NCBI GenBank assembly: GCA_009823505.1
Contig: VZQC01000265.1
Span: 4,600-68,599 of the forward strand
Direction: 5' to 3'
Source of the DNA: Rhizomys pruinosus
Taxonomy: Eukaryota > Chordata > Mammalia > Rodentia > Spalacidae
Length of the DNA stretch: 64,000 nt
Part shown: piece after piece, positions 53,456 through 63,138 of the stretch
Layout: every line of letters begins with the position of its first letter
How positions within the stretch are numbered: the stretch's first letter is position 1
Program-made: the position numbers and the translations under genes
Notes under the pieces: generated by a model
The model's input: only the letters and a program-made list of their open reading frames with translations
The model's database searches: none
Told to the model about the DNA's origin: nothing

Positions 53456-53596
53456 AACTTCAACACCACATGCCCTGACCTAAATTAATTTCCTTTTGTC
53501 AACAAATAAGCTCCTCTATTGCTTTTCTTATGGACCCATAGTTTAAACAGAGCATCAATTTGTCCTTGACTCCTTCTCACAAATCTCTCGCTGCTC

Positions 53597-54462
53597 ACCT
53601 GTGTCTTGCCATCCACCTGTGTCTTGCCATCCACCTGTGTCTTGGCCATCTACCTCTGTCTTGCCATCCACCTGTGTCTTCCCATCCACCTGTGTCTTGC
53701 ATCCACCTGTGTCTTGCCATCCACCTGTGTCTTGCCATCCACCTGTGTCTTGCCATCCACCTGTGACTTGGCCATCTACCTCTGTCTTGCCATCCACCTG
53801 TGTCTTCCCATCCACCCGTGTCTTGCCATCCACCTGTGTCTTGCCATCCACCTGTGTCTTGCCATCCACCTGTGACTTGGCCATCTACCTCTGTCTTGCC
53901 ATCCACCTGTGTCTTGCATCCACCTGTGTCTTGGCCATCCACCTGTGTCTTGGCCATCCACCTGTGTCTTGGCCATCCACCTGTGTCTTGCCATCCACCT
54001 GTGTCTTGCCATCCACCTGTGTCTTGCCATCCACCTGTGTCTTGCCATTCCACCTGTGTCTTGCCATCCACCTGTGTCTTGCCATCCACCTGTGTCTTGG
54101 CCATCTACCTCTGTCTTGCCACCCACCTGTATCTTGCCATCCACCTGTGTCTTGCCATCCACCTGTGTCTTGGCCATCCACCTGTGTCTTGCCATCCACC
54201 TGTGTCTTGCCATTCCACCTGTGTCTTGCCATCCACCTGTGTCTTGCCATTCCACCTGTGTCTTGCCATCCACCTGTGTCTTGCCATTCCACCTGTATCT
54301 TGCCATCCACCTGTGACTTGTCATCCACCTGTGTCTTGCCATCCACCTGTGTCTTGCCATCCACCTGTGTCTTGCCATCCACCTGTGTCTTGCCATTCTA
54401 TCTGTGTCTTGCCATCCACCTGTGTCTTGCCATCCACCTGTGTCTTAGCCATCCACCTGTGA
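53597..54462. repeat. Long 18-bp minisatellite (about 48 units)
   Basis: The basic unit is cacctgtgtcttgccatc. Variants of 17 bp (cttgcatc) and 19 bp (cttggccatc, cttgccattc) are interspersed. A block-start variant, cttggccatctacctctgtc, recurs at 53642, 53768, 53877 and 54098, so some units were duplicated in groups. Because 18 is a multiple of 3 and the unit lacks stops, open frames of up to about 350 codons exist on plus and about 200 on minus. They encode monotonous CHPPVS- or GKTQVD-type repeats and are not evidence of a gene. Confidence 0.97.
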
Positions 54463-54599
54463 TGTCTGTTGAATCTGTGCTTCGCACTGCTTCTATGCTC
54501 ATATTATCCTCTAATCGCTTTCTCTTTGACCAGTGTACACTCTGTGCTCATCCCCTTTACCACTTCTTCTCCATTTTCTTCCCCTTCCTACCTTTTCCT

Positions 54600-54903
54600 A
54601 CCCCTCTTCTCTTTCCTCCTCACCTCCACCATCCTATTTGATGCTACTATTATGATCTTTCTGAAACAAATTGGATTATGTCAGTTTTTCTGAAAAATAT
54701 GAATGCTTTTCCATTGCCTGAAGATCCATAGTCTGGCAGGAATCACCTCCTTGTCTCGCCCCATCTCCTGCATGACCTTCTTCCCATCTGCATAGATCTT
54801 TATGCACACAGTAATGTCTTCTGTGTCTCTAGCAGAGACAGGTGGAGCTTTGTGAGTTTGAGACTAACCTGGTCTGCATATTAGATCTCAAAAAAAAAAA
54901 TCA

Positions 54904-54938
<35 letters not shown>

Positions 54939-55290
54939 AAACCCAGCCAACCAGACAAAAAGAATGAAAGAACAGCAACAAAGCAAACCAAACAAAACCC
55001 CCAAAACCAAACTCTTTTAGACAGAAGGAGACTGTTCACTGCCTGGCTCAGCTTTCCTAGCCCAGCTCAAAGGCCCTCCTCTGAGAAGGCTTCTCTAATT
55101 CCTCTACATGCTTCACATAGCGTCCGTTTAGGGACGATTTACAGACATGGTTTTCTGTCTTTTACAATTCTTAGGTTCCACAGAAGGTGGGACAAATCTT
55201 TTCATCCTTGTAGAGCCTCATCCCAGCACAGATCCTGGCATTTGCGTAAGTGAATCATCATCCAATTGTGTTGAATGAATAAACTTATAC
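54600..55290 (+). mobile_element. L2 LINE 3' region, split by a B1 fragment
   Basis: Matches L2: gaaacaaattggattatgtc, cattgcctgaagatccatag, then after the B1 piece cagctcaaaggccctcctct, gagaaggcttctctaattcc, cccagcacagatcctggcat, ttgtgttgaatgaataaact, the typical L2 3' end. The minisatellite adjoins its left side. Confidence 0.7.
54835..54990 (+). mobile_element. 5'-truncated B1 with CAA-rich tail
   Basis: gagacaggtggagctttgtg and tgagactaacctggtctgca (B1 middle) lead to an A run and (CAA)n-rich tail (54902-54941). Confidence 0.65.
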
Positions 55291-55325
55291 AGTCTTCAAT
55301 CTTCCTTAAAAGTTTTCTTCCTTGA

Positions 55326-55473
55326 GCCTAGTGTGGTGGTGCACGCTTTTATTCCTAGCACTTGGGAGGCAGAAGCAGGTAGATCTCTATGAGTAAGGCC
55401 AGCCTGGTCTACACAGTGAGTTCCGGGCCAGCTGGGACTACAGGGAGACCCTGTCTCAAAAAAGACAAAAAAT
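55326..55473 (+). mobile_element. B1 SINE with target-site duplication
   Basis: gcctagtgtggtggtgcacg to agaccctgtctcaaaaaaga, flanked by gttttcttc at 55312-55320 and 55474-55482. Confidence 0.9.
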
Positions 55474-55482
55474 GTTTTCTTC

Positions 55483-56250
55483 TTTATCCAAAGACCCCCA
55501 TCTTTGTAATAACTAAGGTCAGTTAGCAGAGTATTCTTAGTCCCTTGTCCTTCCATTTGCAGAGAGGATGTCAGCTTCCTTTCTTCAAGGAGTGAAGTAT
55601 AGGGGCCGGGGGCCACTGGCCTCACTGCCTTGCCCCTTGTCCGCCCTCTGCAGTGTGCTCATGCCACACCATGTGTCCAGGCCTTACTGTGGCTCCTTCT
55701 GGGCCAGGCTGACCTGGTGTCAGGTGCCCACTCTTCTTGAAGGCCCTGTAATCCTGGTCCCTACTTCAGAGACACTTCTAGCCACTGGCCTGCCTGTGAC
55801 TGGGGGTGTGGTTTTAATTGTGGCTTTCTTTGTGGTGGTACAGATATTAGAAAACCATCTGCTTGCAGATTTAAGCTTCAGATTCCAATCGGCTTTCCTC
55901 AGAAGTAAAGCAGATATTTTAACTCCATCTGTCTGGCTCTGATTTTGTTAATTGGGCCCAATGTAAAGCTGGATGGGAAGAGGTTGAGCAGAGGACTAGG
56001 TCATGAACATTATTTGTTTTTTCTAAAACTCTAATTATTCTCTTATTCTACCATTAAGATATTAAGAGTTGCACAAGTCCCAGCCACCTGAAGGAGTCTT
56101 AAACGACATTTAATTATAGAGAAAAGCTCTTGATCTTAAGGCAAAACCGTCCCCAGGACTGAGCCCTGAATATATTAAATGCCTTGTACTATTTAAGTAA
56201 GTTGATATACATCACCAAGTTGTAGTATAAACTAATGGACTCTGAGAAGG
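55483..56250. other. Unassigned stretch
   Basis: No repeat recognised. A 124-codon plus-strand frame (55568-55942) has a hydrophobic section but no family signature. It is most likely chance. Confidence 0.4.
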
Positions 56251-56254
56251 GTTC

Positions 56255-56590
56255 TGAGAAGAAATGGATTTTTCATCTCTATCTACCAGATGGGCAAAGA
56301 CCAGAAGTTCAATAAATAGTTCTCTGTTGAAGAGGGTATGGGAAATAAGTGATCTTACACACCGAGTAGGAATGTACTTTGTTAAAAATAATGTATGTTG
56401 GCAATGTGACAGCAATTTAAATACATGTGAACTCGGCCTTTGACCAAGAAATTGTTTTTAGGAATTTATACGATGGATATATTAGTATGTGAAAGATGGC
56501 ATTATTTACAGGGTATTCAACATCATATCATTATGAACATCTTAATTGTCAACAGTTGTGAGGGGGACTTATCAAATAAATGTGAACTCT
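56255..56590 (+). mobile_element. Old L1 (L1M-type) 3' end
   Basis: Matches the 3' end of old mammalian L1s: taggaatgtactttgttaaa, tttgaccaagaaattgtttt, taggaatttatacgatggat, agggtattcaacatcatatc, ggacttatcaaataaatgtg. Very diverged. Confidence 0.55.
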
Positions 56591-56632
56591 CCTTTCTTTG
56601 ATCATTTTAAACTCTAAAGAAAAAGGATGCTT

Positions 56633-56784
56633 TTGGGGGGGGGTCTTTTTGAGACAGGGTCTCCCTTTAGTCCCAGCTGGCCTGGGGCTTGCTCTGTAGA
56701 CCAGGCTGGGCTTGAACTCACAAAGATCCACCTGCCTCTGCTTCCGGAGTGCTGGTATTAAAGACATGCGCCACCACGTCCAGC
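56633..56784 (-). mobile_element. B1 SINE
   Basis: Reverse-complement B1 after a G run (gtctttttgagacagggtct, gaccaggctgggcttgaact, gcgccaccacgtccagc). No clear target duplication. Confidence 0.9.
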
Positions 56785-56904
56785 AAGGCTGTCTGGCTGG
56801 TTGGGAGGGGTAGCTGACTCCCCTGGCTCTTCCCTTCCCTCAGAAGGCATTTGGTGTCCAAGGTCAGTCTTTCTTTGGAAGATCGTCCATGCTACACACC
56901 GCTA

Positions 56905-56973
56905 CACACCGCCCTAGGCAGCACAGTGAATTCCAGGTCAGTTTGGATAGCAGAATGAGACTCTGGCACAGAC

Positions 56974-57004
<31 letters not shown>

Positions 57005-57005
57005 C
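56905..57005 (+). mobile_element. B1 3' fragment plus (GACA)n
   Basis: gcacagtgaattccaggtca and agaatgagactctggc resemble the B1 3' end. A (GACA)n microsatellite of about 35 bp follows at 56968-57002. Confidence 0.6.
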
Positions 57006-57213
57006 AAAACTGAGGATTGAAAAAAAGTCCGGTTTCTAGGAATGCTTTTATCTAAAAATATATAATAGAAGCTGACAACGCTGCTGGCTTCAGGGAAGGA
57101 GAACTGTGTGGTTGGGTGGACAAGGTCAGGTGGAGACATTGCTACTTACTATTCATACCTTTTGAACTTTAAAATACATGTACATTTAATTACATTAAAA
57201 AGTATACACACAA

Positions 57214-57362
57214 GAGCCGGGCGTGGTGGCGCACGCCTTTAATCCTAGCACTTGGGAGGCAGAGGCAGGTGGATCTTTGTGAGTTCAAGGCCAGCCTGGT
57301 CTACAGAGTGAGTTCCAGGACAGCTGGGGCTACAGGGAGACCCTGTCTCAAAAAGACCAAAA
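57214..57362 (+). mobile_element. Young full-length B1 SINE
   Basis: Near-consensus B1 (gccgggcgtggtggcgcacg to agaccctgtctcaaaaagac) flanked by the perfect 16-bp duplication aaaaagtatacacaca (57197-57212 and 57363-57378). It differs from the 19748 copy by only a handful of substitutions. Confidence 0.97.
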
Positions 57363-57378
57363 AAAAAGTATACACACA

Positions 57379-57845
57379 GATGCACCACATATACTAACTT
57401 TTGTTTTTATCAAAAAGAAACATTTTTAGTTATTGGCTGGCAATTTGGCATGAGTGTCCTTGGTTACTGGTCTCAAAAAGTAATCTAGGAGGCGTGGGTA
57501 CCAGGAGGACGGCTGGAAAGAATAACAGATATTTCTGTGGTCGGTGTGTAGGCCCTGAACTCACACTGTTTACATTTGCCTTCAGCTCTGGCTCTTTCTG
57601 TGACCATGGGAGAGACAGAGAATATTAGTATCCAACTCCTGGGATTGCTCTGAGGATGAAATAGAAGACTGTGAGGCTAGCCTGTGTAAAGCCAAGTCCC
57701 CACGTGGACCCGTGCTAGTTCCCAGTCACACCTAAGCATATGAACAAAGAAGTTTTGTAAAAAGCAGTTTAAGTATTTACTGTAGTTTCTTAAGAACATT
57801 CCATGGGGCAGTATGGGCACAGGAAGCAGCTAAACTTAAATAAGA
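57379..57845. other. Unassigned stretch
   Basis: No repeat recognised; no supported gene. Confidence 0.45.
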
Positions 57846-57847
57846 AC

Positions 57848-57925
57848 TAAGGTGTAGTTTCGCGGTGGCACAGTTGTCTAGTATGCATGCGGCTCTGTGT
57901 TTGAGCCCCAGCCCCGGAAAACAAA
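57848..57925 (+). mobile_element. ID SINE
   Basis: Diverged tRNA-like head: ggtgtagtttcgcggtggca, tagtatgcatgcggctctgt, gtttgagccccagccccg, then an A-rich tail. Confidence 0.65.
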
Positions 57926-58384
57926 GCAAAAATACATGTTGCCTTCCACTTATCCACTCCTCACTTTTAGCAGATGATAACTATCACTGAAAATCTTTCC
58001 ATTCTTCTTTCCCAACAAAAACTGTGTTCACCTGCTGTGCTTGATCTTGGAACTAATCTTATTTTCTTCCAGGATTCTTTCCATTGCGATAAATTGCCTT
58101 GCTACCTAGGCTTACAGTGTCCCTACTCTCGTCTGTGGATTAAGGTTCCTGAACCAAGGCTGCAGGGGAAATGGCAAGTGAACCAATCAGAATTCTAGAG
58201 GTGGCAATGAGGGTAGGCAGACATAGGAAGGGATAGATAAAAGGTATAAATTATGCTTATAAATAAATTTTAGCACCTGTTATACATGTGAGGAATGTGT
58301 AACATTTCATGACCATAAGAAACACTCAATAAATCATAGTTATTAGTGCTCATAGTAACTCATTTGTCATAACCTGATAGTAAT
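57926..58384. other. Unassigned stretch
   Basis: A pyrimidine-rich run followed by CAG at about 58072 (ttattttcttccag) resembles a splice acceptor. The following open frame has no recognised product, so no exon is called. Confidence 0.4.
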
Positions 58385-58612
58385 AACGACAGCTGACACT
58401 TACTGAGAGTCTACTATATGTCACATGCACGTCTAGCACTTCACATGAATTAATCCTGCAACCGTCCAGCTCCACCATACTGTAGGTCCTTCCATCCTCC
58501 TCATTTAACAGAGGAAGAAGTAGACTGAGAGGGCTTTAGCAAATCAGTGGAGGTACAAATGTGGGAAGGAGGACAGTCAGAATATGAAGTCAAGTAGCCT
58601 CTGTTAACATGA
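58385..58612 (+). mobile_element. MIR SINE
   Basis: Clear MIR: cagctgacacttactgagag, tctagcacttcacatgaatt, aatcctgcaaccgtcc, tcctcatttaacagaggaag, ggctttagcaaatcagtgg. Ancient mammalian element. Confidence 0.75.
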
Positions 58613-59158
58613 TTACCAGGGACCTGGGCAGTTCAATCCTTTTGTACTGGATGCTTTGGAAGGGTTTTCTTCTGCTAATTTTCATATCTCTTAGTGGTCC
58701 CAATGAGACATAAGAAAACAAGGATTCAGGCACCACCATGCTCCTGGGAAGATAATTGTTGTTATTATTGTTGCCTGAGCTCCTTGAATGCCAAAGGTTT
58801 CTGTTCAGGGACGGGAGGAAGGCCAATAAGATCTTGGAATGGATTGGATGGTTTTCTCTAATTGTCTCTCTATCAAGGAAAATCATGCTAACAAGATAAA
58901 TGGGATGTCCAAGAATATTCTGGAATACTTGTTTCACATGCACTAGTGTAACAGGCCTCATGTTCTTATTACAGCAATGCATTTGTGAACCTTGAAGTCA
59001 GGTTGGCCTGGGTCTGAATCCAGGGATGGGGAAGAGACCCCCTAGAATAAAGCTTTAAGTTTGAGGTTAAAATTGGTATGTGCAAAGCTATTCTTAGATC
59101 TGTGCTTTGATAAGAAGAATATGTTTCCAATTCCAAGAAGCTTTTGTCTGCATAAGGA
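58613..59158. other. Unassigned stretch with a 130-codon minus frame
   Basis: The minus-strand frame 58590-58982 is long for random DNA of this composition. It includes an asparagine run from an AAC/AAT repeat and no recognisable domain. It overlaps the MIR end, which argues against a gene. Confidence 0.4.
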
Positions 59159-59164
59159 TGACAT

Positions 59165-59474
59165 TGTAGACAATCCCCCAGGCCTGCTGGGGAATTTCGG
59201 GGTCCGACCGAAGGAATGGGGGTGAGAGGTGTAGAGTCAAGACACAGACCCTGGGAGTCGGGTGAACACAGACAGAGGACGAGCTGTCCTGGACTCGTTT
59301 ATTGGGGGCAGGGTTAGGGGTTCTGTACTGTTCGAATTCCCGCTCTCCTCTTGTCGTCTTCTGATTGGCCCAGGTCTGCAACTCAGCTGCTTGTATGGTC
59401 TCACCTGCCTAGGGCAGGTTATGTTGAGGGACAAGCACTGTGCATGCATAATTCTCAGCATATTGTCTACTACA
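59165..59474 (-). mobile_element. Solo ERVK-type LTR with 6-bp target duplication
   Basis: A 310-bp element starts TGTAGACAAT and ends ATTGTCTACTACA on plus. It is flanked exactly by the 6-bp duplication TGACAT (59159-59164 and 59475-59480). Terminal inverted repeats, the TG...CA ends and 6-bp duplication are those of class II (ERVK/IAP-like) retroviral LTRs. On the minus strand, gggccaatcag supplies a CCAAT box and cccccaataaacgagtcc an AATAAA polyadenylation signal. No gag, pol or env lies beside it, so it is a solo LTR left by recombination. The family name is unknown to me. Confidence 0.88.
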
Positions 59475-59480
59475 TGACAT

Positions 59481-59835
59481 AAGTAAACTTTAGAAGTGCA
59501 AGGATAGACAGGAGTGAATCCAACTTATAGAACCAGAACTACTGGAAATAGAAAACCCTTCCAGTTCAGAGGAGGACTGAGTTCTTATGTCTTCCTCCGA
59601 GTTCATACCTCGTGATGAAGGGGACATGTGTAAGGTGGGATGGTGGGAAATATGGAACACATCCCAGAGGAGCTGAAAGGAGCCAACTCCAGGGGGCTGG
59701 ACTTCCAGTTTGAACTCAGAACTGGAGGGGAGACTACTTTAAGGTGACATCACAGGCTGAAGTGGGACCACTGCAGATGGGATACAGGGTTGAGATGCAG
59801 GAGTCAAGGAGTCATGCTGTTGCCACACAGAGTTT
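59481..59835. other. Unassigned stretch
   Basis: Nothing recognised between the solo LTR and the next MaLR LTR. Confidence 0.45.
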
Positions 59836-60198
59836 GTCTCCACTTTGAATAGGTCCCCAAAGTTCACTTGTCGAAAACTTAATCTCTAAATCAATATATT
59901 GTTTAAAGGTGCGGTCTTTGAGAGATAATTAGGGTTAGATGAGATCACGAGGGTGGGACCCTTGTGTTGGTGTCGGTGACTTTGTAAGAAGAGGAAGACA
60001 GGCTTGAAGTAGCACAGCAGTGCTCTATCTCCCTACGTGATGCTCTGCAGCATGTTATGGTGCAGCAAGAAGACCATCACCTGGTGTTGTTGACTTCCTA
60101 GCTTCCAGAATCATGATCCAAACAAACCTATACTCTTTATAAATGTCCCATCTCATTTACTGTGTTATTGCACAGAAAAGGGACTAAAATATTAGTTT
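59836..60198 (+). mobile_element. MaLR (MLT1/MST-like) LTR
   Basis: gtccccaaagttcacttgtc, gaaaacttaatctctaaatc, gatgagatcacgagggtggg, tttgtaagaagaggaagaca, ttccagaatcatgatccaaa, tactgtgttattgcacagaa. Complete from 5' to 3' end, diverged, no internal region. Confidence 0.7.
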
Positions 60199-60243
60199 CA
60201 TGAGTGATATGAACAATAGCTTAGGGATGGCCTTGGCAAGCTT

Positions 60244-60480
60244 GCTGGAATTATCACCAGGGGAAGGGCAGGGTTTTCTTGAAGAGGATAGCTGGAAGGC
60301 AGCGCTGGATTTGGGGACCAGTAGAGAGCTCTAGGCAGTCCTTGGGGCCCCCTGTGGAGCCAGGGAAAGCTGAGGGAGACACTGTCAGGAAAGGAAGAAC
60401 AAAGTCCTCAGAGCACTGGCCTGCTGGAGTTCTCTGCCAGGAAACAAATGCTCTTGACAATCTTAGCAGTGAGGATAAAG
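60244..60480 (+). repeat. Unknown segment, copy 1 of a dispersed duplication
   Basis: Aligns over about 235 bp with 61619-61858: shared words include agctggaaggc, ccagggaaagctgagggaga, tcaggaaaggaaga, gttctctgcca and gaaacaaatgc, with agcagtgaggata near the end (agtagtgaggata in copy 2). Read on minus, both give a common SPSAFPG peptide, but neither is a credible gene. The family is not recognised. Confidence 0.75.
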
Positions 60481-60777
60481 ACTTTTATCCTTGCCTGGAC
60501 TCAGACAAGAAGCATCGCATGATCCAGGGCCTCCTTTACAGCGCTATGATGACAGCTAGGTGTCCTCCACACGGGAAAACGGGTGGCAGAGATAGACAGT
60601 CCACAAAGCAGAGCGCTTACAGGAAGATGCTGGGTTTACTCCAGAAACAGTTTTGAACTTTATGAAATGGAGGTCTTTCCTCTTTAGCTCTCAACACAAT
60701 ATATATGTCCAATCGAATGTACTCATTTATGTAAATGTTGGCTTTGGTGATGCTGGGGCAGGCATAGAGTGTTAGAA

Positions 60778-61150
60778 GATGAATTACGCTCTTCTCCCCC
60801 CTCTTATTTATATACTGAAGCTCTTGATCTAATGCTTCAGAATGCGGCTTTATTAGAGGATGGTGCCTTTAAAGAAGAAAGGAAGGTAAAACGAGGTCAC
60901 TAGGATAGGCTCTAATTTGATCTGACTGATGTCCTCAAATGAAGAAGCGATCAGGACACAGACACACACAGAGGGAAGCCATGTGAGGACACGGGGGAGA
61001 CAGCTATCTGCAAGCCAAACAGAAAGGCCTCGGGAGACATCAGCGCTATTGACGTCTTCAACTTGGACTCCAGGACTGTGAAAGAATACATTTTTGCTGG
61101 TTGGGCCACCCAGCCTGTGGTATTTGGTTATGGCTGTCCTACATAAATGA
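60778..61150 (+). mobile_element. MLT1-type MaLR LTR
   Basis: Very clear MLT1 3' half: aaaacgaggtcactaggata, cagacacacacagagggaag, ccatgtgaggacacggggga, gacagctatctgcaagccaa, gggccacccagcctgtggta, tttggttatggctgtcctac. The 5' part is more diverged. Confidence 0.8.
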
Positions 61151-61540
61151 ATATAGCAAGCAAAACTTATTTGGATAATTAAACTTCGGCATTGTGCCAA
61201 CAGTCACAGGAATTCAGAAATAAGTTATTGGTGTAATGTGAATTATTAGTATAAAGTGGTACTGGCATAATGTGTATTAGCAGCGATGAAGCTGCATAAA
61301 AATGTGAAGAGATCCGGAGTATTACTAATAGTCCATGCAATGCAAAGAGACAGCTCAAAATATGTACATTTGATTGACCTACTGGCGAATTTGGGATTTC
61401 TTCTCCACGACTTCAACAAAGCCAATTGTATGGTGTCATATGAAGCAGACCCTCCATATTCGTTTTTTCTTTGCTGTGAGAAAACAAAACAAAATAGCAG
61501 CAACAGCAACAACAATAACAAAACGCCCAACAAAAGCAAT
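61151..61540. other. Unassigned stretch
   Basis: No named repeat; CAACAG-rich near 61495-61520. The minus-strand 97-codon frame has a leucine run from that repeat and is not a gene. Confidence 0.45.
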
Positions 61541-62148
61541 TTAAGGAAAGACGTATTTATTTTGGCTCACAGCTTGAGGACAGAGTGCATTATCATGGAG
61601 AAGTCATGGAGGTGGACACAGCTGCAATCATGCCAGGAAACAAAGAGGTGAGGGCTGGCGCTTGGTGTGTCTTCTCGAAGAGAACAGCTGGAAGGCTTGG
61701 GACACCTGCAGGACCAGGGAAAGCTGAGGGAGATGCCATCAGGAAAGGAAGATCACAGTCCCTAGAGCAATGGCCAGATGGGGTTCTCTGCCATGAAACA
61801 AATGCCGAGTCCCCCTGGCTTTGGCACCTTGGAACTCTCAGTAGTGAGGATAGAGACAGAGGCCTACAGGAGACATAACGACTTGAGAGCACAGCCCGAG
61901 GTGGCTGTCACATCATATGTGCAATCAGGAAGCAAAAAGAGGTGGATGCTGGAGCTCGCTTGCCTCTCCTTTTTATTTAGTTCAGGACCCTGTGGGATGG
62001 TGTCTCTCCTAATTGGGCTGGGGACGTTCCCACTTCAATTGATCTAATCTAGAAACTTCCTCACAGAAATGACCAGAGATTGTTTCCATGGGGATTTTAA
62101 ATCCAATGAAGTTGACAATCAAGATTAACTGTCATACCTTCCCTTTGC
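61541..62148 (-). mobile_element. ERVL/MLT2-like LTR (family B) with an internal extra segment
   Basis: Reverse complement of the family at 50757 and 52415: atttattttggctcacagct, tgaggacagagtgcattatc, then after the extra segment tctcctttttatttagttca, aattgatctaatctagaaac, gttgacaatcaagattaact. The segment 61619-61858, absent from the other two copies, lies inside it. Confidence 0.65.
61619..61858 (+). repeat. Unknown segment, copy 2 of a dispersed duplication
   Basis: The counterpart of 60244-60480, about 1.4 kb away in the same orientation, here embedded within the minus-strand LTR. It may be an independent mobile unit or an LTR-subfamily-specific insert. Confidence 0.75.
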
Positions 62149-62402
62149 CAAGTGGTCTCTGAATTTTCAGAGACATCTTTCTTGTTGGGCAAAAACAAGA
62201 AGACATTGATTTTAATGGACCTGGTGCTATCTGTGTCCCTTCTGAGGGCTCAGGAAATGGATTCATTGGTGTTCAACTGGGAAGAGAGGATGGCATGGTA
62301 ATGGAGGAGACCCCATAAGAAAGTGGATATTCAGAGAGGGCCATTTCTTCCAGAAAGCTACTTACTCCAGGATAACTTTATAAGCATTCCTTTTAAAAAA
62401 TC

Positions 62403-62625
62403 TTTATATTTTTAAAAATTCATGTTTATTTTATGTGTATGAATGTCTCATCTGTGTGTATGTAAGTGTACTACTGTCATGCAATGCCTATGGAGGCCAG
62501 AAGAAGGCGTCGGATCTCCCTGGAACTGGAGTTAAAGGCAGTTGTGAATGGCTTGATATGGGTGCTGGGAACTGAACCCAGTTCCTCTGCAAAAGCACCC
62601 AGCACTCTTAGCAGCTAGGGCCAGT
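62403..62625 (-). mobile_element. B2 SINE
   Basis: Reverse-complement, diverged B2 (tgtcatgcaatgcctatgga, ggccagaagaaggcgtcgga, gtgctgggaactgaacccag, agcactcttagcagctag). The extreme head is eroded. Confidence 0.88.
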
Positions 62626-62814
62626 TGCTCTTGTCTCCCAGTACTACAACAGATGCCACTTGACTAAAAGCACACTGTGATTGATGATATCCATAAATCA
62701 TAGAATTTAAGACTGTGACTAAATCTTATACTTACAGCTAAGAAGTCAAAGGGGGTTGGTAATCATTTTAAATGTAGGATGATTATTTCGGTGTCAAAAA
62801 AAAATGCATTTTTC

Positions 62815-63138
62815 TGGGGCTGGGGAGATGGCCCATTTGGCAAAGTGCATGTTGTGCTCCCATAAGAACCTAAGTTCAGACCCCTAGCAACCACATAACA
62901 AGTCAGATACATGAGCAAGTGCCAATAATCCCAGCACTGGGGAAGTACAGATAAGAAGATCCCTGGGGCTTACAGCCAACTAGTTGGTGAGCTGAAGTTT
63001 CATTGAGGGACTTGGACCCCCAAATAAGGTGGAGAGTGATTGAGAAAGACACCTGACATCGACCTCTGGTTTCCACAGACATACAGACATGAGTATGCAC
63101 ACATCCTCACCCATGCATATAGCATGCACACAGTGTGA
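62815..63138 (+). mobile_element. RSINE1/B4A-type SINE
   Basis: Complete: ctggggctggggagatggcc, ccaataatcccagcactggg, agccaactagttggtgagct, aaggtggagagtgattgaga, aagacacctgacatcgacct, then a CA-rich tail. Confidence 0.88.

Noticed and set aside
53595..54641. 346-codon plus-strand and 206-codon minus-strand open frames
   Set aside because: They are the translated 18-bp minisatellite, open in several frames on both strands because the unit has no stop and is divisible by three.
55568..55942. 124-codon plus-strand frame with a hydrophobic segment
   Set aside because: No signal peptide or domain recognised and no supporting exon boundaries; judged chance.
58590..58982. 130-codon minus-strand frame as a gene
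   Set aside because: It overlaps a MIR, includes an Asn run from an AAC/AAT repeat and has no family motif.
60279..60656. 125-codon frame as an exon
   Set aside because: Its first half is the duplicated unknown segment shared with 61619-61858. The downstream half gave no domain I could confirm; a vague resemblance to phosphodiesterase-like text did not hold over a full motif.
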